A stretch of DNA of 64,000 nucleotides from Acidobacteria bacterium Ga0074141 (GTDB lineage Bacteria > Acidobacteriota > Blastocatellia > Pyrinomonadales > Pyrinomonadaceae), in assembly GCA_001464665.1 (NCBI GenBank), contig LNDP01000024.1, positions 558,001 through 622,000 of the forward strand, in the 5' to 3' direction. The notes under the pieces are model-generated. The model was not told the origin of the DNA and made no database searches. It saw only the letters and a list, made by a program, of their open reading frames with translations. Every line of letters starts with the position of its first letter. The stretch's first letter is position 1. This document shows, piece by piece, positions 1-9,004 of the stretch. Made by a program: the position numbers and the translations under genes.

Positions 1-59
1 CATAGTTGTATTAAGTTTCCTCTAAAAGATCGAATAGCAAAGGATAAACGAGGATTTTA

Positions 60-78
60 CTTGAACACGGTGTTCAAG
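60..78. promoter_or_regulatory. perfect 9-bp inverted repeat, possible operator
   Basis: CTTGAACAC and GTGTTCAAG face each other around a single central G. The repeat lies about 90 bp upstream of the first gene and upstream of its possible promoter. A one-base loop makes an RNA terminator unlikely, so a dimeric regulator site is the better reading. It resembles a LexA GAAC/GTTC box but the spacing is 5 rather than 4. The regulator is unknown. Confidence 0.35.
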
Positions 79-123
79 GCAATCGGCCGCCCCGTTCAAA
101 GGCCTGACCGCAGACGCACTCTT

Positions 124-151
124 TTGAGCGAAGCGAAATACAACCTATACT
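124..151 (+). promoter_or_regulatory. possible sigma70-type promoter
   Basis: TTGAGC (124-129) and TATACT (146-151) are separated by 16 bp and would place the transcript start near 158, only a few bases before the ATG at 165. No Shine-Dalgarno sequence precedes that ATG, so the message would be nearly leaderless. Motif match only. Confidence 0.35.
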
Positions 152-164
152 GAAAAGACACGTT

Positions 165-1253
165 ATGAATACATTGCTTTACCTGAAAACTTCGGCAGCG
201 CCTCGATTTCGCATCTCCCTTTTGGCCATTATTGCGATGACTTTCATCGGGATGCCGGCATTTCAGGAGGCGTTCGGCCAGTTTCCGCAGCAGCGGCGGC
301 TTGAGATACGCGAACAGCGGCAGGCGGAGGCTGAAAGGCGCAGAGTTCAGCAAAATGAGGCGGAGCTTGCAAAACGCGACGCTGTCCCTCAGCCGCGAGC
401 GGCGGTGATGAACGTGAACGTCCAGATGGCCCTGACGACCCAAGAGGCTAAGACCTTTGCCGAGGCGAACGCAAAAGCGGCCAAGCGTGTCCGCGACGGC
501 GAGACGCTGTGGATGCATCTAAAATTTCAGGGGAAGCTCGGCGATTACGTGCTGACCTTTCGCGACGAGGAAAGCGGAACGCTGCGGTACGTGCTTTACG
601 CCGAGACCGGCCCGCAGGACGACCCGACCGCTCTGGCGAAGTATGCGATCGAGTTTTCAAAAGACGACCTGGCAAACCCCGAGATCCGCATCTCATTGAC
701 ACCAATAAGCCCCGGCCAAAGGATCGCAACGCCTGTATTTCTTGCGACGGCGGCCACCCGGCAGCCTGGCGTCTGGAACAATGAACTCCGATTGACGAAT
801 AATCCGGTCATCCCGCGGGCCCCGAATGATAACCTTGCGAAGCTCGCCTTCGCGCTTGATCTAGGAGAGGGAAACACTCGGTTCTCAGGGCTTTGGAATG
901 GATTTCGTAATTTTGGACTCAGCGGCCCGGCGGCCGACACTGCTCTTCCGGTGGCGAGGTCGTTCTATAGTCTGCCGATAAAGACCGCGATTCAGCAGCA
1001 CCTAAATGGAAAAGGCATCGAACCTGTCCGGTTCTTTTTCGCTCAGGAACATTGGCTTGAGCAATTGCCTTCATCAATTAACAAAAATCGGGAGCGCAGT
1101 GTTATTGCGATCTTCACTTACAAGAAAGGCGAGGAATGCTTCTTTGGGGCCGCGACCGCTACGCAGGCCTATTCGCTGATGAGCAGCAAATTCGACGACG
1201 CCAAGATCGAATCACGCGACGGCATGCCGCTCGATTGCAAGGAACTGCAATGA
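165..1253 (+). CDS. hypothetical exported protein
   Basis: 362 residues, family not recognised. The N-terminus is a long signal-peptide-like stretch: positive charges near residues 8-16, a hydrophobic core around 17-32, and a likely cleavage near AFG-Q at about residue 39. It is followed by a short Arg/Gln/Glu-rich, probably helical segment (residues about 43-75). The rest looks globular with mixed beta content. The neighbouring pterin dehydratase gene is convergent (stop 1267) and gives no functional hint. An export role is inferred from the leader only; no catalytic motif was seen. Confidence 0.75.
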   Translation: MNTLLYLKTSAAPRFRISLLAIIAMTFIGMPAFQEAFGQFPQQRRLEIREQRQAEAERRRVQQNEAELAKRDAVPQPRAAVMNVNVQMALTTQEAKTFAEANAKAAKRVRDGETLWMHLKFQGKLGDYVLTFRDEESGTLRYVLYAETGPQDDPTALAKYAIEFSKDDLANPEIRISLTPISPGQRIATPVFLATAATRQPGVWNNELRLTNNPVIPRAPNDNLAKLAFALDLGEGNTRFSGLWNGFRNFGLSGPAADTALPVARSFYSLPIKTAIQQHLNGKGIEPVRFFFAQEHWLEQLPSSINKNRERSVIAIFTYKKGEECFFGAATATQAYSLMSSKFDDAKIESRDGMPLDCKELQ

Positions 1254-1266
1254 GATCAACATCTGC

Positions 1267-1551
1267 TTAGCCGATCTGATCGATCTTTCTCGCGAGGGCG
1301 AAGTCGAGTTCGGTCAGGCCGCCGCGGTCGTGGGTCGTGATCTCAAACTCAGCGTAACCCCAACCGAGCTTTATGTCAGGATGATGGTCGGCGGCCTCGG
1401 CAAGCTCGCTGGCTTCGTTCACAAAGCTTAAACTCTCCGCAAAGTTCGCGAATTCGAACCGCTTTCGCAGCGTTCCATCTATCACATTCCACCCCTTGAG
1501 CCCGGCGACCCGCTCCTCGATCTGCTCTTCGGTCAATCGTTCCCGTGTCAT
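1267..1551 (-). CDS. 4a-hydroxytetrahydrobiopterin dehydratase (PCD/DCoH family)
   Basis: 94 residues, the normal size of the family. The enzyme dehydrates 4a-hydroxytetrahydrobiopterin and so recycles the pterin cofactor of aromatic amino acid hydroxylases; it is cytosolic. The family signature is present: ADHHPDIKLGWGYAEFEITT followed by HDRGGLTELDFALA, giving the His-His-Pro and distal His of the active site. No aromatic hydroxylase gene is visible in this window, and many bacteria use PCD-like proteins in other roles. It is divergent from the lipoprotein gene at 1628 with a 76-bp shared upstream region. Confidence 0.93.
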   Translation of the reverse strand: MTRERLTEEQIEERVAGLKGWNVIDGTLRKRFEFANFAESLSFVNEASELAEAADHHPDIKLGWGYAEFEITTHDRGGLTELDFALARKIDQIG

Positions 1552-1627
1552 TGTTTTTCTGCGCTCCTCTTTTCGGTTATACTTCCTCTTTATTTTAGAA
1601 GATAAATATCAAATTTCGTTTTTTAGA

Positions 1628-2155
1628 ATGCGTTATCGAGCTATAATTTCTGGCCTCATTTTTTTTATCGCCCTTGTCGTGGCGGCCTGCAGCGGCCCGG
1701 ACAAGCCGGCCTCGCCAAAAGAGACGTTTCAGACCTATGCAAAGGCCCTAAAGCAAAAAGACATCACGACGATGAAGCTGCTACTTTCCTCCGAAACGCT
1801 CAAGATGCATGAGCAAGAGGCGAAAGCTCAGGGCGTTACGGTCGATGATATTGTAAAACGCGAGGCTCTGATCGGCGAATCGCAGACCGTCGTCAAGTTT
1901 CGCAATGAAAAGATCGAAGGTGAGCGGGCGACGCTCGAGGTCGAGAATTCCTTCGGCAGTTGGGATACGGTCCCGTTCGTCTTGGAAGAAGGCGAATGGA
2001 AGATCGATAAGAAAGGCTTTGCCGACCAAATGATGCGCGACATCGAGGAAAGTCAAAGGCAGATCGACGACGCGATCAACCAGGGACGACAGGGCGACCC
2101 GATCGCTCCGATGACCGACCCGGCAATGAGCCCATCGCCGGTTAACCCCTTCTAA
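1628..2155 (+). CDS. lipoprotein with NTF2-like (DUF4878-type) domain
   Basis: 175 residues from the ATG at 1628. This start was chosen because it directly begins a lipoprotein signal: Met-Arg-Tyr-Arg, a hydrophobic core, then the lipobox VAAC (Cys about residue 22). The body runs from PKETFQTYAKALKQKD through alternating strands to EGEWKIDKKG, the layout of small NTF2-like proteins of the DUF4878 kind. The last 20 residues are Pro/Met-rich and probably disordered. Such proteins are lipid-anchored in the periplasm, with no defined reaction. An in-frame upstream extension to 1496 lies antisense to the pterin dehydratase gene and is unlikely to be translated. Confidence 0.8.
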   Translation: MRYRAIISGLIFFIALVVAACSGPDKPASPKETFQTYAKALKQKDITTMKLLLSSETLKMHEQEAKAQGVTVDDIVKREALIGESQTVVKFRNEKIEGERATLEVENSFGSWDTVPFVLEEGEWKIDKKGFADQMMRDIEESQRQIDDAINQGRQGDPIAPMTDPAMSPSPVNPF

Positions 2156-2172
2156 CGCCGAAAGGAGAGATT

Positions 2173-3384
2173 GTGACATTGATAAAACCTTTCCGCGCTC
2201 TTCGTCCGGCCCCCGACGCCGCCCGCAGCGTTTCAAGCGTTCCTTACGACGTGATAACCGAGGACGAGGTCCGGGCATTCATCCAAGAGAATCCGCTCAG
2301 CTTTCTACGCATTACGCGAGCCGATGCCGACTGTGCCGAGGCCGAAGATCACCTTCAAAAGGCCGAGGAAAATCTTGAGGACCTGATACGCCGAGGCGTT
2401 CTTTTTGAGGAAGCCGAACCGTCGATCTACGTTTACCGGCTGATGGCCGAAGGGCATTCGCAGACGGGCGTGGTCGCTTGCTGCTCGCTGGATGAATACC
2501 GCGAAGGGCTTATCAAGAAACACGAGCACACGCGGCCCGAAAAGGTCGCCGAGCGAACGCGGCACATGGTCTGCCTGCGGGCACAGACCGGGCTAATCTT
2601 CCTGGCATATCGCGGAACAGAGAAAATTAACGGGCTGGTCGCGGAGGCGGTTTCGGGCGAGCCGATCTACGATTTTACGTGCACGAACGGAATCCGCCAG
2701 ACGGTCTGGAAGACCGTCCGGCCGAGCGACTTTGAGGATTCGTTTGGTGACGTTCCCGCACTATATGTCGCCGACGGACATCACCGGCTTGAGAGTGCGC
2801 GGCTGGCAGCGGACGAACTCGCCGCCGCAAACCCCCAGCACAATGGGACCGAAGACTACAACTTCGTGATCGCGGGTATGTTTCCGGCCGAACAGCTTAA
2901 GATACTTGCCTACAACCGCGTCGTCCGAGATGACTCGGGCCGTACGGATGAGGAGATACTCGCTCTGCTTTCAGAGAGCTTCATCATTTCGCCCGCCGAA
3001 CGAGCGGTTCCCGAAGAGCACGGCGAGATCATAATGTACATGAGCGGCAAGTGGTACGACCTTCGCCATAACGTCAATTACATTCGCGAGCCGGACCCGA
3101 TCGAGCGGCTCGATGTGACGATACTTCAGCAATACGTCCTCGCACCGGTCTTTGGTATTCAAGATCCGCGGACCGACGAGCGGATAGGCTTCGTCGGTGG
3201 CATCCACGGCACGGACGAACTAGTACGCCGGGTCGATTCCGGCGAGGCTCGGGCGGCTTTCTCGCTTTTTGCGACGACGATGGACGACCTCTTCGCAGTC
3301 TCGGACATGGGCGAGACGATGCCGCCAAAATCGACCTGGTTCGAGCCTAAGCTCAAAGACGGCCTCTTCATTCACCGCATCTGA
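2173..3384 (+). CDS. DUF1015 family protein
   Basis: 403 residues starting with GTG at 2173, 6 bases after a good AAGGAGAG Shine-Dalgarno. It begins with IKPFRALRP, has SVPYDVITEDEVR shortly after, and carries the family hallmark YVADGHHRLESA in the middle (about residues 198-209). DUF1015 proteins share the ParB/sulfiredoxin-like fold of SerK-type kinases and often sit next to serine biosynthesis genes; here no serA neighbour is present, so a kinase role is only inference. It is convergent with the dioxygenase-like gene, whose stop codon lies immediately next to its own. Confidence 0.88.
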   Translation: MTLIKPFRALRPAPDAARSVSSVPYDVITEDEVRAFIQENPLSFLRITRADADCAEAEDHLQKAEENLEDLIRRGVLFEEAEPSIYVYRLMAEGHSQTGVVACCSLDEYREGLIKKHEHTRPEKVAERTRHMVCLRAQTGLIFLAYRGTEKINGLVAEAVSGEPIYDFTCTNGIRQTVWKTVRPSDFEDSFGDVPALYVADGHHRLESARLAADELAAANPQHNGTEDYNFVIAGMFPAEQLKILAYNRVVRDDSGRTDEEILALLSESFIISPAERAVPEEHGEIIMYMSGKWYDLRHNVNYIREPDPIERLDVTILQQYVLAPVFGIQDPRTDERIGFVGGIHGTDELVRRVDSGEARAAFSLFATTMDDLFAVSDMGETMPPKSTWFEPKLKDGLFIHRI

Positions 3385-4038
3385 TCAAGACCTTGGCAAC
3401 GCAATGTCCCGGACGCCGGTAAGCACGCCGCCGCTTTGCTCGAGCGTCAAGATCGGATTAAAGCCGCCCTTTCGCGATTCGCGTTCGCGGGCCGAAATAA
3501 GCTGATCGCCTTCGAACAAGATCGAATCGATCCAATCTTCGCGAGCGTCCTGTGTTGTAACAGTCATATGGATATGGGCAGCGAACCGTCGGCTCGGATA
3601 CTGGGCCGGGCGGATCGTCTCAAATTCATATCGGCCCTCGGCGTCCGTTAAGAGCCATCCGCGAAAGCGGCCGTGTTTGTGCTCACTTCCGCGTCCGTAA
3701 ATGCCCTCAATGTCAGTGTGATAAAGGTAGATCAGCGTATTCGGCGCCGGAGTTCGCTCATCGTGAAGATATACGCGGCCGCCGATCCGGAGCCGCTCGC
3801 CCTTTTCATCGGGGCCTGCAATGACGGCCTTTGAAGCAAGATTTTCCGGCATATCGCGGGCACCGCACCACTCGCATCCGGCATCTGCGATCGCATTTTT
3901 CAAGAGCCGCTGTCGAATGTCCGCGCCTCCGATCTGCGCACTTACATCAGGCCGACAGCCCGGCAAAAGCGGCAGAACAGCGAAAGCAGCCGCAGCTCGC
4001 AAAAATCCCCTACGCCCTTCACTTTGGATACTGATCAT
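3385..4038 (-). CDS. intradiol ring-cleavage dioxygenase-like exported protein
   Basis: 217 residues from the ATG at 4038, preceded by AAGGGGG at good spacing; a longer frame to 4110 lacks this. The N-terminus has twin Arg (EGRRGFLRAAAAFAVLPLLP) then Gly-Cys, suggesting Tat or Sec export and lipid attachment. The catalytic part matches intradiol dioxygenases (protocatechuate 3,4-dioxygenase beta type): GGRVYLHDERTPAPNTLIYL, then a Tyr in GIYGR, RPAQYPSRRFAAHIHM with the second Tyr and the His-x-His iron ligands. The family cleaves catechols with Fe(III). No aromatic degradation genes are nearby, so the substrate is unknown. Confidence 0.82.
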   Translation of the reverse strand: MISIQSEGRRGFLRAAAAFAVLPLLPGCRPDVSAQIGGADIRQRLLKNAIADAGCEWCGARDMPENLASKAVIAGPDEKGERLRIGGRVYLHDERTPAPNTLIYLYHTDIEGIYGRGSEHKHGRFRGWLLTDAEGRYEFETIRPAQYPSRRFAAHIHMTVTTQDAREDWIDSILFEGDQLISARERESRKGGFNPILTLEQSGGVLTGVRDIALPRS

Positions 4039-4167
4039 TCCGTTAACCCCCTTATTGAAATGAAACACCGCCGAGGAGAATTTTGTGTCCGTTTCCGCGG
4101 GAAATTCCAACCTTTACCGGCAAATGTGATAGAATTCGCCCGTTTCAGGTGCTAAAAGGCCTTTAGA

Positions 4168-4695
4168 ATGATCGAACATTTTCCGGAGACCGAACGACTA
4201 GCGTTTCGCGCATTCACGCCGGACGACCTGCCGTTGCTGATCGAACAGCGTGCAGACCCGGATGTAAATCGTTACCTTGGCGGGCCGGAGCGTCAGAACA
4301 CAGAGGCTATTTCCAAACGCTTCCGGTTTTACATATCGTGTTACGAATCACACGGGTTCGGGATATGTCCGATGGTCTGGAAAGAGACCGGCGAAGTCAT
4401 CGGCAGTGCGGGCCTTCAGCCGCTTACTGGAACTGAAGATATTGAGGTCGGTTACAGCCTGATACCGGAGTTCTGGCGTCGCGGCATTGGGTTCGAAGCT
4501 GCCCGCGGGTGGATGGATCTTGGCTTCGGCGTTCGCGGCCTTGAACGTATCGTCGCTGTCGCTAACCCGGAGAATGTCGGCTCCCGCAGGATAATGGAAA
4601 AGCTCGGAATGACATACGAAAAAACGGAGGAGCATTACGGTGAGGACTGCGTGTTTTACGCTGTCTCGCGAGAGGCATACCTTGCCGTAAGATGA
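4168..4695 (+). CDS. GNAT family N-acetyltransferase (RimJ/RimL-like)
   Basis: 175 residues, typical for the RimJ/RimL group. It opens with ETERLAFRAFTPDDLPLLIE, has EVIGSAGLQPL and EVGYSLIPEFWRRGIGFEAA (acetyl-CoA pyrophosphate loop, about residues 91-110), and ends with VAVANPENVGSRRIMEKLGM, the classic C-terminal motif. It transfers acetyl from acetyl-CoA to an amine, often a protein N-terminus, polyamine or drug; the substrate cannot be told from sequence. Divergent from the dioxygenase-like gene, and followed after 4 bp by the hydrolase gene, so these two are likely cotranscribed. Confidence 0.92.
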   Translation: MIEHFPETERLAFRAFTPDDLPLLIEQRADPDVNRYLGGPERQNTEAISKRFRFYISCYESHGFGICPMVWKETGEVIGSAGLQPLTGTEDIEVGYSLIPEFWRRGIGFEAARGWMDLGFGVRGLERIVAVANPENVGSRRIMEKLGMTYEKTEEHYGEDCVFYAVSREAYLAVR

Positions 4696-4699
4696 AGTT

Positions 4700-5554
4700 A
4701 TGAGAAAGTTCGCAGCCGCGGCCATATTTGTCGCTTTTTTTGCAATGGCATCGTTTGCCCAACAGATGCCGAAGAGCAACTTTGCCAATTTCGACAAGAG
4801 CAAGGTCCACTATTACGACATCGGTAACCGAAAGAGCCGTACGGCGATCGTGTTCATCCATGGCTGGACGTGCACGGCCGATTTTTGGAAGGACAGCTTT
4901 AACGCCTTTCCGCAGAACCGTGTGATCGCTATCGACTTGATCGGCCACGGCCAGAGCGACAAACCGAACGGCATTTACTCAATGGACTTTTTCGCAAAGT
5001 CGGTAGATGCCGTTTTGAATAAAGAAAAGATCGATAAAGCGGTTTTCGTCGGCCACAGCATGGGCACGCCGGTCGCTCGGCAGTTTTACCGCCTCTATCC
5101 TGCAAAGACCGCCGGGATCGTTATTGTAGACGGAGCACTGCGTCCTTTTCTGAGCAACGAGGAGTTCGAGAAAATGTTCGCTCCGGTTCGGTCAAATTAT
5201 GTTCAGAATGCCCCGAACTTTATCGATGGAATGCTTCAGCCGGTGAAGGACGCTGGCCTCCGCGATTGGATCCGCGAGCGCATGCTTGCAACAAGGGCCC
5301 CGGTCGCACTGAGCGCTTTTGACAGTATGGGCGACCCATCGATCTGGGGTAACGACAAGATCAATGTTCCGGTGCTCGCCGTCATGGCGGAATCACCTTC
5401 ATGGAAGGCCGATGAGGAGGCGTTTTTCAAAAGCATCGCCCCGACTCTAGAGTTTCATATGTGGAAAGATGCCAGCCATTTTCTTATGATGGAAAAGCCG
5501 GCGGAATTCAACAGCCTCATTAAAGCGTTCATTACGAAGAACTCGCTGCTTTGA
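4700..5554 (+). CDS. exported alpha/beta hydrolase
   Basis: 284 residues. A signal peptide (MRKFAAAAIFVAFFAMASFA, cleavage near A-QQ) precedes an alpha/beta hydrolase fold. Visible are the oxyanion region IVFIHGWTC, the nucleophile elbow GHSMGTP (Ser about residue 123) and the C-terminal catalytic His in DASHFLMMEKP. An acid residue is expected before the final strand and was not assigned. The family includes esterases, lipases and haloalkane-type hydrolases; substrate unknown. Starts 4 bp after the GNAT gene, consistent with an operon continuing to 7712. Confidence 0.9.
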   Translation: MRKFAAAAIFVAFFAMASFAQQMPKSNFANFDKSKVHYYDIGNRKSRTAIVFIHGWTCTADFWKDSFNAFPQNRVIAIDLIGHGQSDKPNGIYSMDFFAKSVDAVLNKEKIDKAVFVGHSMGTPVARQFYRLYPAKTAGIVIVDGALRPFLSNEEFEKMFAPVRSNYVQNAPNFIDGMLQPVKDAGLRDWIRERMLATRAPVALSAFDSMGDPSIWGNDKINVPVLAVMAESPSWKADEEAFFKSIAPTLEFHMWKDASHFLMMEKPAEFNSLIKAFITKNSLL

Positions 5555-5572
5555 CCGCCCGTACAGATCAAA

Positions 5573-6103
5573 GTGAAGCCGAATTACCTAAAGCTCATCT
5601 TTGCCGCTATCGCGTCCGTTTACTTCCTTTGGATCGCTTATGACCCAATGGAAGGCAGCTTTCTCGACCTCGTCGATCTCCCAATACACGAGACCGGGCA
5701 TCTTTTGTTTAGGCCGCTCGGCGAATTTATGATGATCGCCGGCGGAACCCTTTTTCAGGTGATAATGCCTGCCATTTTCGTCGGCTATTTCTTTTGGAAA
5801 GGCAATTATTACTCGGCTGCGATAGTGCTTTTCTGGGTCGGCCAGAGTATCCTCAATGTTTGGGTTTATGCGTCCGATGCCGTCGTGATGCAGCTCGTTC
5901 TGCTCGGCGGCCTGACCGGAAGTGAGGGCAGCTTCCACGACTGGAACTATATGCTGACGCGGCTCGGGCTGCTTGATTCGACAAAGACGGTCGCCGGTTT
6001 GATTCGCGCCGCTGGGACGCTGACCATCATCGCCGCTGCGGCACTCTCCATCTATCTTTCATTTGGTGAAGAGGCAGAGCTCGACTTCACCGACGATCTA
6101 TGA
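5573..6103 (+). CDS. small integral membrane protein with HExxH motif
   Basis: 176 residues, GTG start. At least four hydrophobic segments can be seen (about residues 8-24, 50-75, 80-105, 140-160). Early in the chain is LPIHETGHLLF, an HExxH zinc-site motif at the edge of a membrane region, which recalls M50 site-2-type peptidases. The usual second M50 motif (NxxPxxxxDG) was not found, so activity is unproven. The stop overlaps the next start (ATGA), implying translational coupling to the SDR gene. Confidence 0.72.
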   Translation: MKPNYLKLIFAAIASVYFLWIAYDPMEGSFLDLVDLPIHETGHLLFRPLGEFMMIAGGTLFQVIMPAIFVGYFFWKGNYYSAAIVLFWVGQSILNVWVYASDAVVMQLVLLGGLTGSEGSFHDWNYMLTRLGLLDSTKTVAGLIRAAGTLTIIAAAALSIYLSFGEEAELDFTDDL

Positions 6104-6885
6104 AAGTAAGCCTGATCACAGGAGCATCGAGCGGGATCGGCGAAGCATTTGCCCGAAGGCTCGCAGCCGAAGGGCACGACCTGTTGCTGGTTGCGCGGTC
6201 CGAGACGAAGCTCGCCGCTCTTTGTGAGGAGCTTAGTGTTGCGGAGGGCGTTTCGGCAAATTACGTCGCGATCGACCTTACGGACTACGAGGCCGACCGC
6301 CGGCTTTATGAAGAAACGGAAAGGCATGGCCTGGAGGTTGATTGGCTTATCAACAACGCCGGGTTCGGTTCGATGGGCGACCTCGTTGAGCTTGACCTAG
6401 AACGCGAGCTTGAGATGATCGGCCTTAACGTGATGGCCCTCGTGGCTCTTACTCATCGTTATTTGCCGGGAATGCGGCAGCGGAAGAGCGGGACCATCAT
6501 CAACGTATCCTCGACGGCAAGCTATCAGCCGGTTCCCTACATGGCGACATATGCGGCGACAAAGGCGTTCGTGACCTCTTTCTCGCAGGCGATCGCCGAA
6601 GAGAATCGGCGAGATGGTATTCTGGTGCAAGCACTTTGCCCTGGGCCGACCGAAACGGCCTTTTTCGATAACGCAAAAATAGAACCGACCTCGATGTTCA
6701 AGCAGCAGCAAACCGCCGATGAGGTAGTCGAAGCCGCGATGCGAGCGGTTGCAAGCCGCAAGACAAAGGCGATCTCGGGCTGGATGAACAGAGTGGTCGC
6801 CACCGCGAGCCTGATGGTGCCGGACAGGCTGATCACGTACGTCGTCGGCAAGGCGATCGGGCCGAAGTTTCGAAGCAAGAAATGA
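6100..6885 (+). CDS. short-chain dehydrogenase/reductase
   Basis: 261 residues, classical SDR. The NAD(P)-binding TGASSGIGEAFARRLA is at the N-terminus, NNAGFGSMG in the middle, and the catalytic Ser/Tyr/Lys are in VSSTASYQ and YAATKAF. The Arg after the second strand (LVARSETK) suggests NADP(H). It resembles the DltE/YqjQ-like group of broad-specificity oxidoreductases. Overlaps its upstream and downstream neighbours by ATGA, so it is part of a translationally coupled operon. Substrate unknown. Confidence 0.93.
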   Translation: MKVSLITGASSGIGEAFARRLAAEGHDLLLVARSETKLAALCEELSVAEGVSANYVAIDLTDYEADRRLYEETERHGLEVDWLINNAGFGSMGDLVELDLERELEMIGLNVMALVALTHRYLPGMRQRKSGTIINVSSTASYQPVPYMATYAATKAFVTSFSQAIAEENRRDGILVQALCPGPTETAFFDNAKIEPTSMFKQQQTADEVVEAAMRAVASRKTKAISGWMNRVVATASLMVPDRLITYVVGKAIGPKFRSKK

Positions 6886-7712
6886 GATTTACCGTACTTG
6901 GCAGCGGTTCGACCGGCAACGCAGTGCTGATCTCCAGCGAGCGGACGAACGTCCTCGTTGACGCGGGCCTGAGTGCACGCGAGATCGTCCGGCGGCTTGG
7001 CGAGGTCGGCGTTTCGCCTGAATCGCTTGACGGCGTTCTTATCACACATGAGCACTCCGACCACGCCGGCGGCCTTCGGGTTCTACTTCGCTCAATAGCG
7101 TGCCGCGTGTTCATTTCGGGCGAAACGGAAGCTGCTTTCTACTCAACCCGTCGCGGAATTCAGAACGGCGAAAGCGAAGGCCTGAAGCGGAAAGATGCAT
7201 TGAAAGACCGGACGGTCGCGATCGAATCCGACGCCGAGTTCCGCATCGGCGATATAGATTTCGAGCCATTCACTGTGCCGCATGACGCGGCTGACAATTT
7301 CGGCTTCGTCGCACGCTCGGCTGGCGTTCGGGTTGCAACGCTGATGGATTTTGGACATTTCACGCCGCTAATGAAGGAAAAACTTCGCGGGTGCGACGCC
7401 GTTGTCATCGAATCGAACCACAGCCGTGATATGCTTAGCGCGTGTCCGGTCTATTCATGGGACCTCAAGCAGCGGATCGCCGGGAAAATGGGCCATCTCT
7501 CAAACGAAGACCTCGCCGATTGGCTTGAGAACGACTTCGACGGCTCTGCCCGCGACATTGTGCTTGCCCATCTTTCACAGCGTGCGAACGACCCCTCACT
7601 TGCCCGCATTACGGCTGAATCGGCACTCGCGGCCCGGTCGCCGCTCTTCAAGAGCGACGTAAAGGTCTCGATCTCGCAGCCAAAATCGCCGATGCCCTGG
7701 TTCACTTTTTAA
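6882..7712 (+). CDS. MBL-fold metallohydrolase, YycJ/WalJ-like
   Basis: 276 residues. The N-terminus MRFTVLGSGSTGNAVLISS and the metal motif THEHSDHAGGLRVL are typical of the YycJ/WalJ group of metallo-beta-lactamase fold proteins, which are dinuclear zinc or manganese enzymes that act as 5'-exonucleases in the best studied members. Further metal ligands are visible in TLMDFGHF and in IVLAHLSQRANDP near the C-terminus. Cytosolic. Last gene of the coupled set ending before the mreB leader. Confidence 0.9.
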   Translation: MRFTVLGSGSTGNAVLISSERTNVLVDAGLSAREIVRRLGEVGVSPESLDGVLITHEHSDHAGGLRVLLRSIACRVFISGETEAAFYSTRRGIQNGESEGLKRKDALKDRTVAIESDAEFRIGDIDFEPFTVPHDAADNFGFVARSAGVRVATLMDFGHFTPLMKEKLRGCDAVVIESNHSRDMLSACPVYSWDLKQRIAGKMGHLSNEDLADWLENDFDGSARDIVLAHLSQRANDPSLARITAESALAARSPLFKSDVKVSISQPKSPMPWFTF

Positions 7713-7939
7713 GGTTTAACATCCGGCCCGCAAATATCCGGAAAAACTTTGAAAAAATCCCCGTAAATACTGTTTTTCATTGGTATAAACCCACATTTGG
7801 GGTGTATGCTATAGAGTTTAAAGGTGTTTGGCGATTTTCGGGCCCTCATCCGTGCGAATCCTGACGCTGATCCGAGATTTTTGATCGAAAAGAGGTTTGA
7901 AAAGCCCAGGCAGTACATCGCCGGGCGAGAGATATCAGA
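7713..7939 (+). promoter_or_regulatory. mreB upstream region
   Basis: 227 bp without a credible gene, ahead of the shape operon. AT-rich around 7745-7815, with several -10-like boxes (TATAAA near 7784, CTATAG near 7809) but no clear paired -35, so the exact promoter is not assigned. A purine-rich GGGCGAGAGA lies about 10 bases before the mreB ATG. A reading frame from 7824 runs into mreB out of frame and is not supported. Confidence 0.45.
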
Positions 7940-8986
7940 ATGGCATTTAAGTCTTTATTTAGTTTATTTTCCAGCGATCTTGCGATCGACCTTGGCACGG
8001 CAAACACGCTCGTTTATGCCAAGGGGCGCGGAATCGTCGTCAGCGAACCTTCGATCGTCGCGATCAACAAGGTCACGAATCAGGTCGAAGCCGTCGGGCG
8101 CGACGCGAAAGAGATGCTTGGTCGCACGCCGGGCAACATCGTCGCCATCCGCCCGATGAAGGACGGCGTCATCGCCAACTTTGAGGTGACGGAGAAGATG
8201 CTTCAGCATTTCATCCGCAAGGCGCACAACGGCAAGTCGTGGGTTCGGCCGCGGGTCGTGATCGGCATTCCGTCTGAGATTACGCAGGTCGAGCGACGTG
8301 CGGTCGAAGACTCGGCTTATAGAGCGAAGGCATCGGAAGTTTATCTCGTCGAGGAAGCAATGGCGGCCGCCATCGGTGCCGGCCTGCCGATCACCGAACC
8401 GCACGGCAACATGGTCGTCGATATCGGCGGCGGAACGACCGACATCGCCGTTATCTCGCTTTCCGGTATCGTTTATTCGCGTGCCGTCCGCGTTGCGGGC
8501 AACGAGATGGACGAGTCGATAACGCAGTACATCAAGCGAAAGTACAACCTGCTGATCGGCGAGCGAACGGCCGAAGCGATCAAGATCGCGCTTGGGAGTG
8601 CCTTTCCGCTCGATGAGCCGCTTTCAATGGACGTCCGCGGCCGAAATTTGATCGAAGGCATCCCAAAGACCATCACGATGACCGACGAAGAGATCCGCGA
8701 GGCCCTTTCGGATTCGGTTTCGACGATCATCAACGCCGTCCGGGTCGCCCTTGAACGAACGCCGCCGGAGCTTTCGGCCGACATCGTCGAACGCGGCATC
8801 GTCCTTACGGGCGGCGGAGCACTGCTCAAGAACTTGGATAAGCGGCTGATGATCGAAACCGGACTTCCGGTAATGATCGCCGATGATCCGCTCTCCTCGG
8901 TCGTGCTCGGAACGGGCAAGATGCTCTCCGATATTGAGCTCCTCAAGCGGGTAAAATGGGACAACTCGCTGATGACGGGTAGTTAA
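7940..8986 (+). CDS. mreB: rod shape-determining protein MreB
   Basis: 348 residues, the standard length. MreB is the bacterial actin that forms membrane-associated filaments guiding lateral wall synthesis. The actin-fold nucleotide motifs are clear: [18 protein letters not shown] (phosphate 1), [15 protein letters not shown] (phosphate 2) and [15 protein letters not shown] (adenosine motif). The N-terminal [15 protein letters not shown] could act as the amphipathic membrane helix. It heads the mreB-mreC-mreD-PBP2-rodA cluster, the classical elongasome order. Confidence 0.98.
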   Translation: MAFKSLFSLFSSDLAIDLGTANTLVYAKGRGIVVSEPSIVAINKVTNQVEAVGRDAKEMLGRTPGNIVAIRPMKDGVIANFEVTEKMLQHFIRKAHNGKSWVRPRVVIGIPSEITQVERRAVEDSAYRAKASEVYLVEEAMAAAIGAGLPITEPHGNMVVDIGGGTTDIAVISLSGIVYSRAVRVAGNEMDESITQYIKRKYNLLIGERTAEAIKIALGSAFPLDEPLSMDVRGRNLIEGIPKTITMTDEEIREALSDSVSTIINAVRVALERTPPELSADIVERGIVLTGGGALLKNLDKRLMIETGLPVMIADDPLSSVVLGTGKMLSDIELLKRVKWDNSLMTGS

Positions 8987-9004
8987 TTTTTTTCCGTTGG
9001 ACTT

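Noticed and set aside
60-78. LexA/SOS box
   Set aside because: GAAC and GTTC are separated by five bases rather than four, and the downstream gene is not a repair gene.
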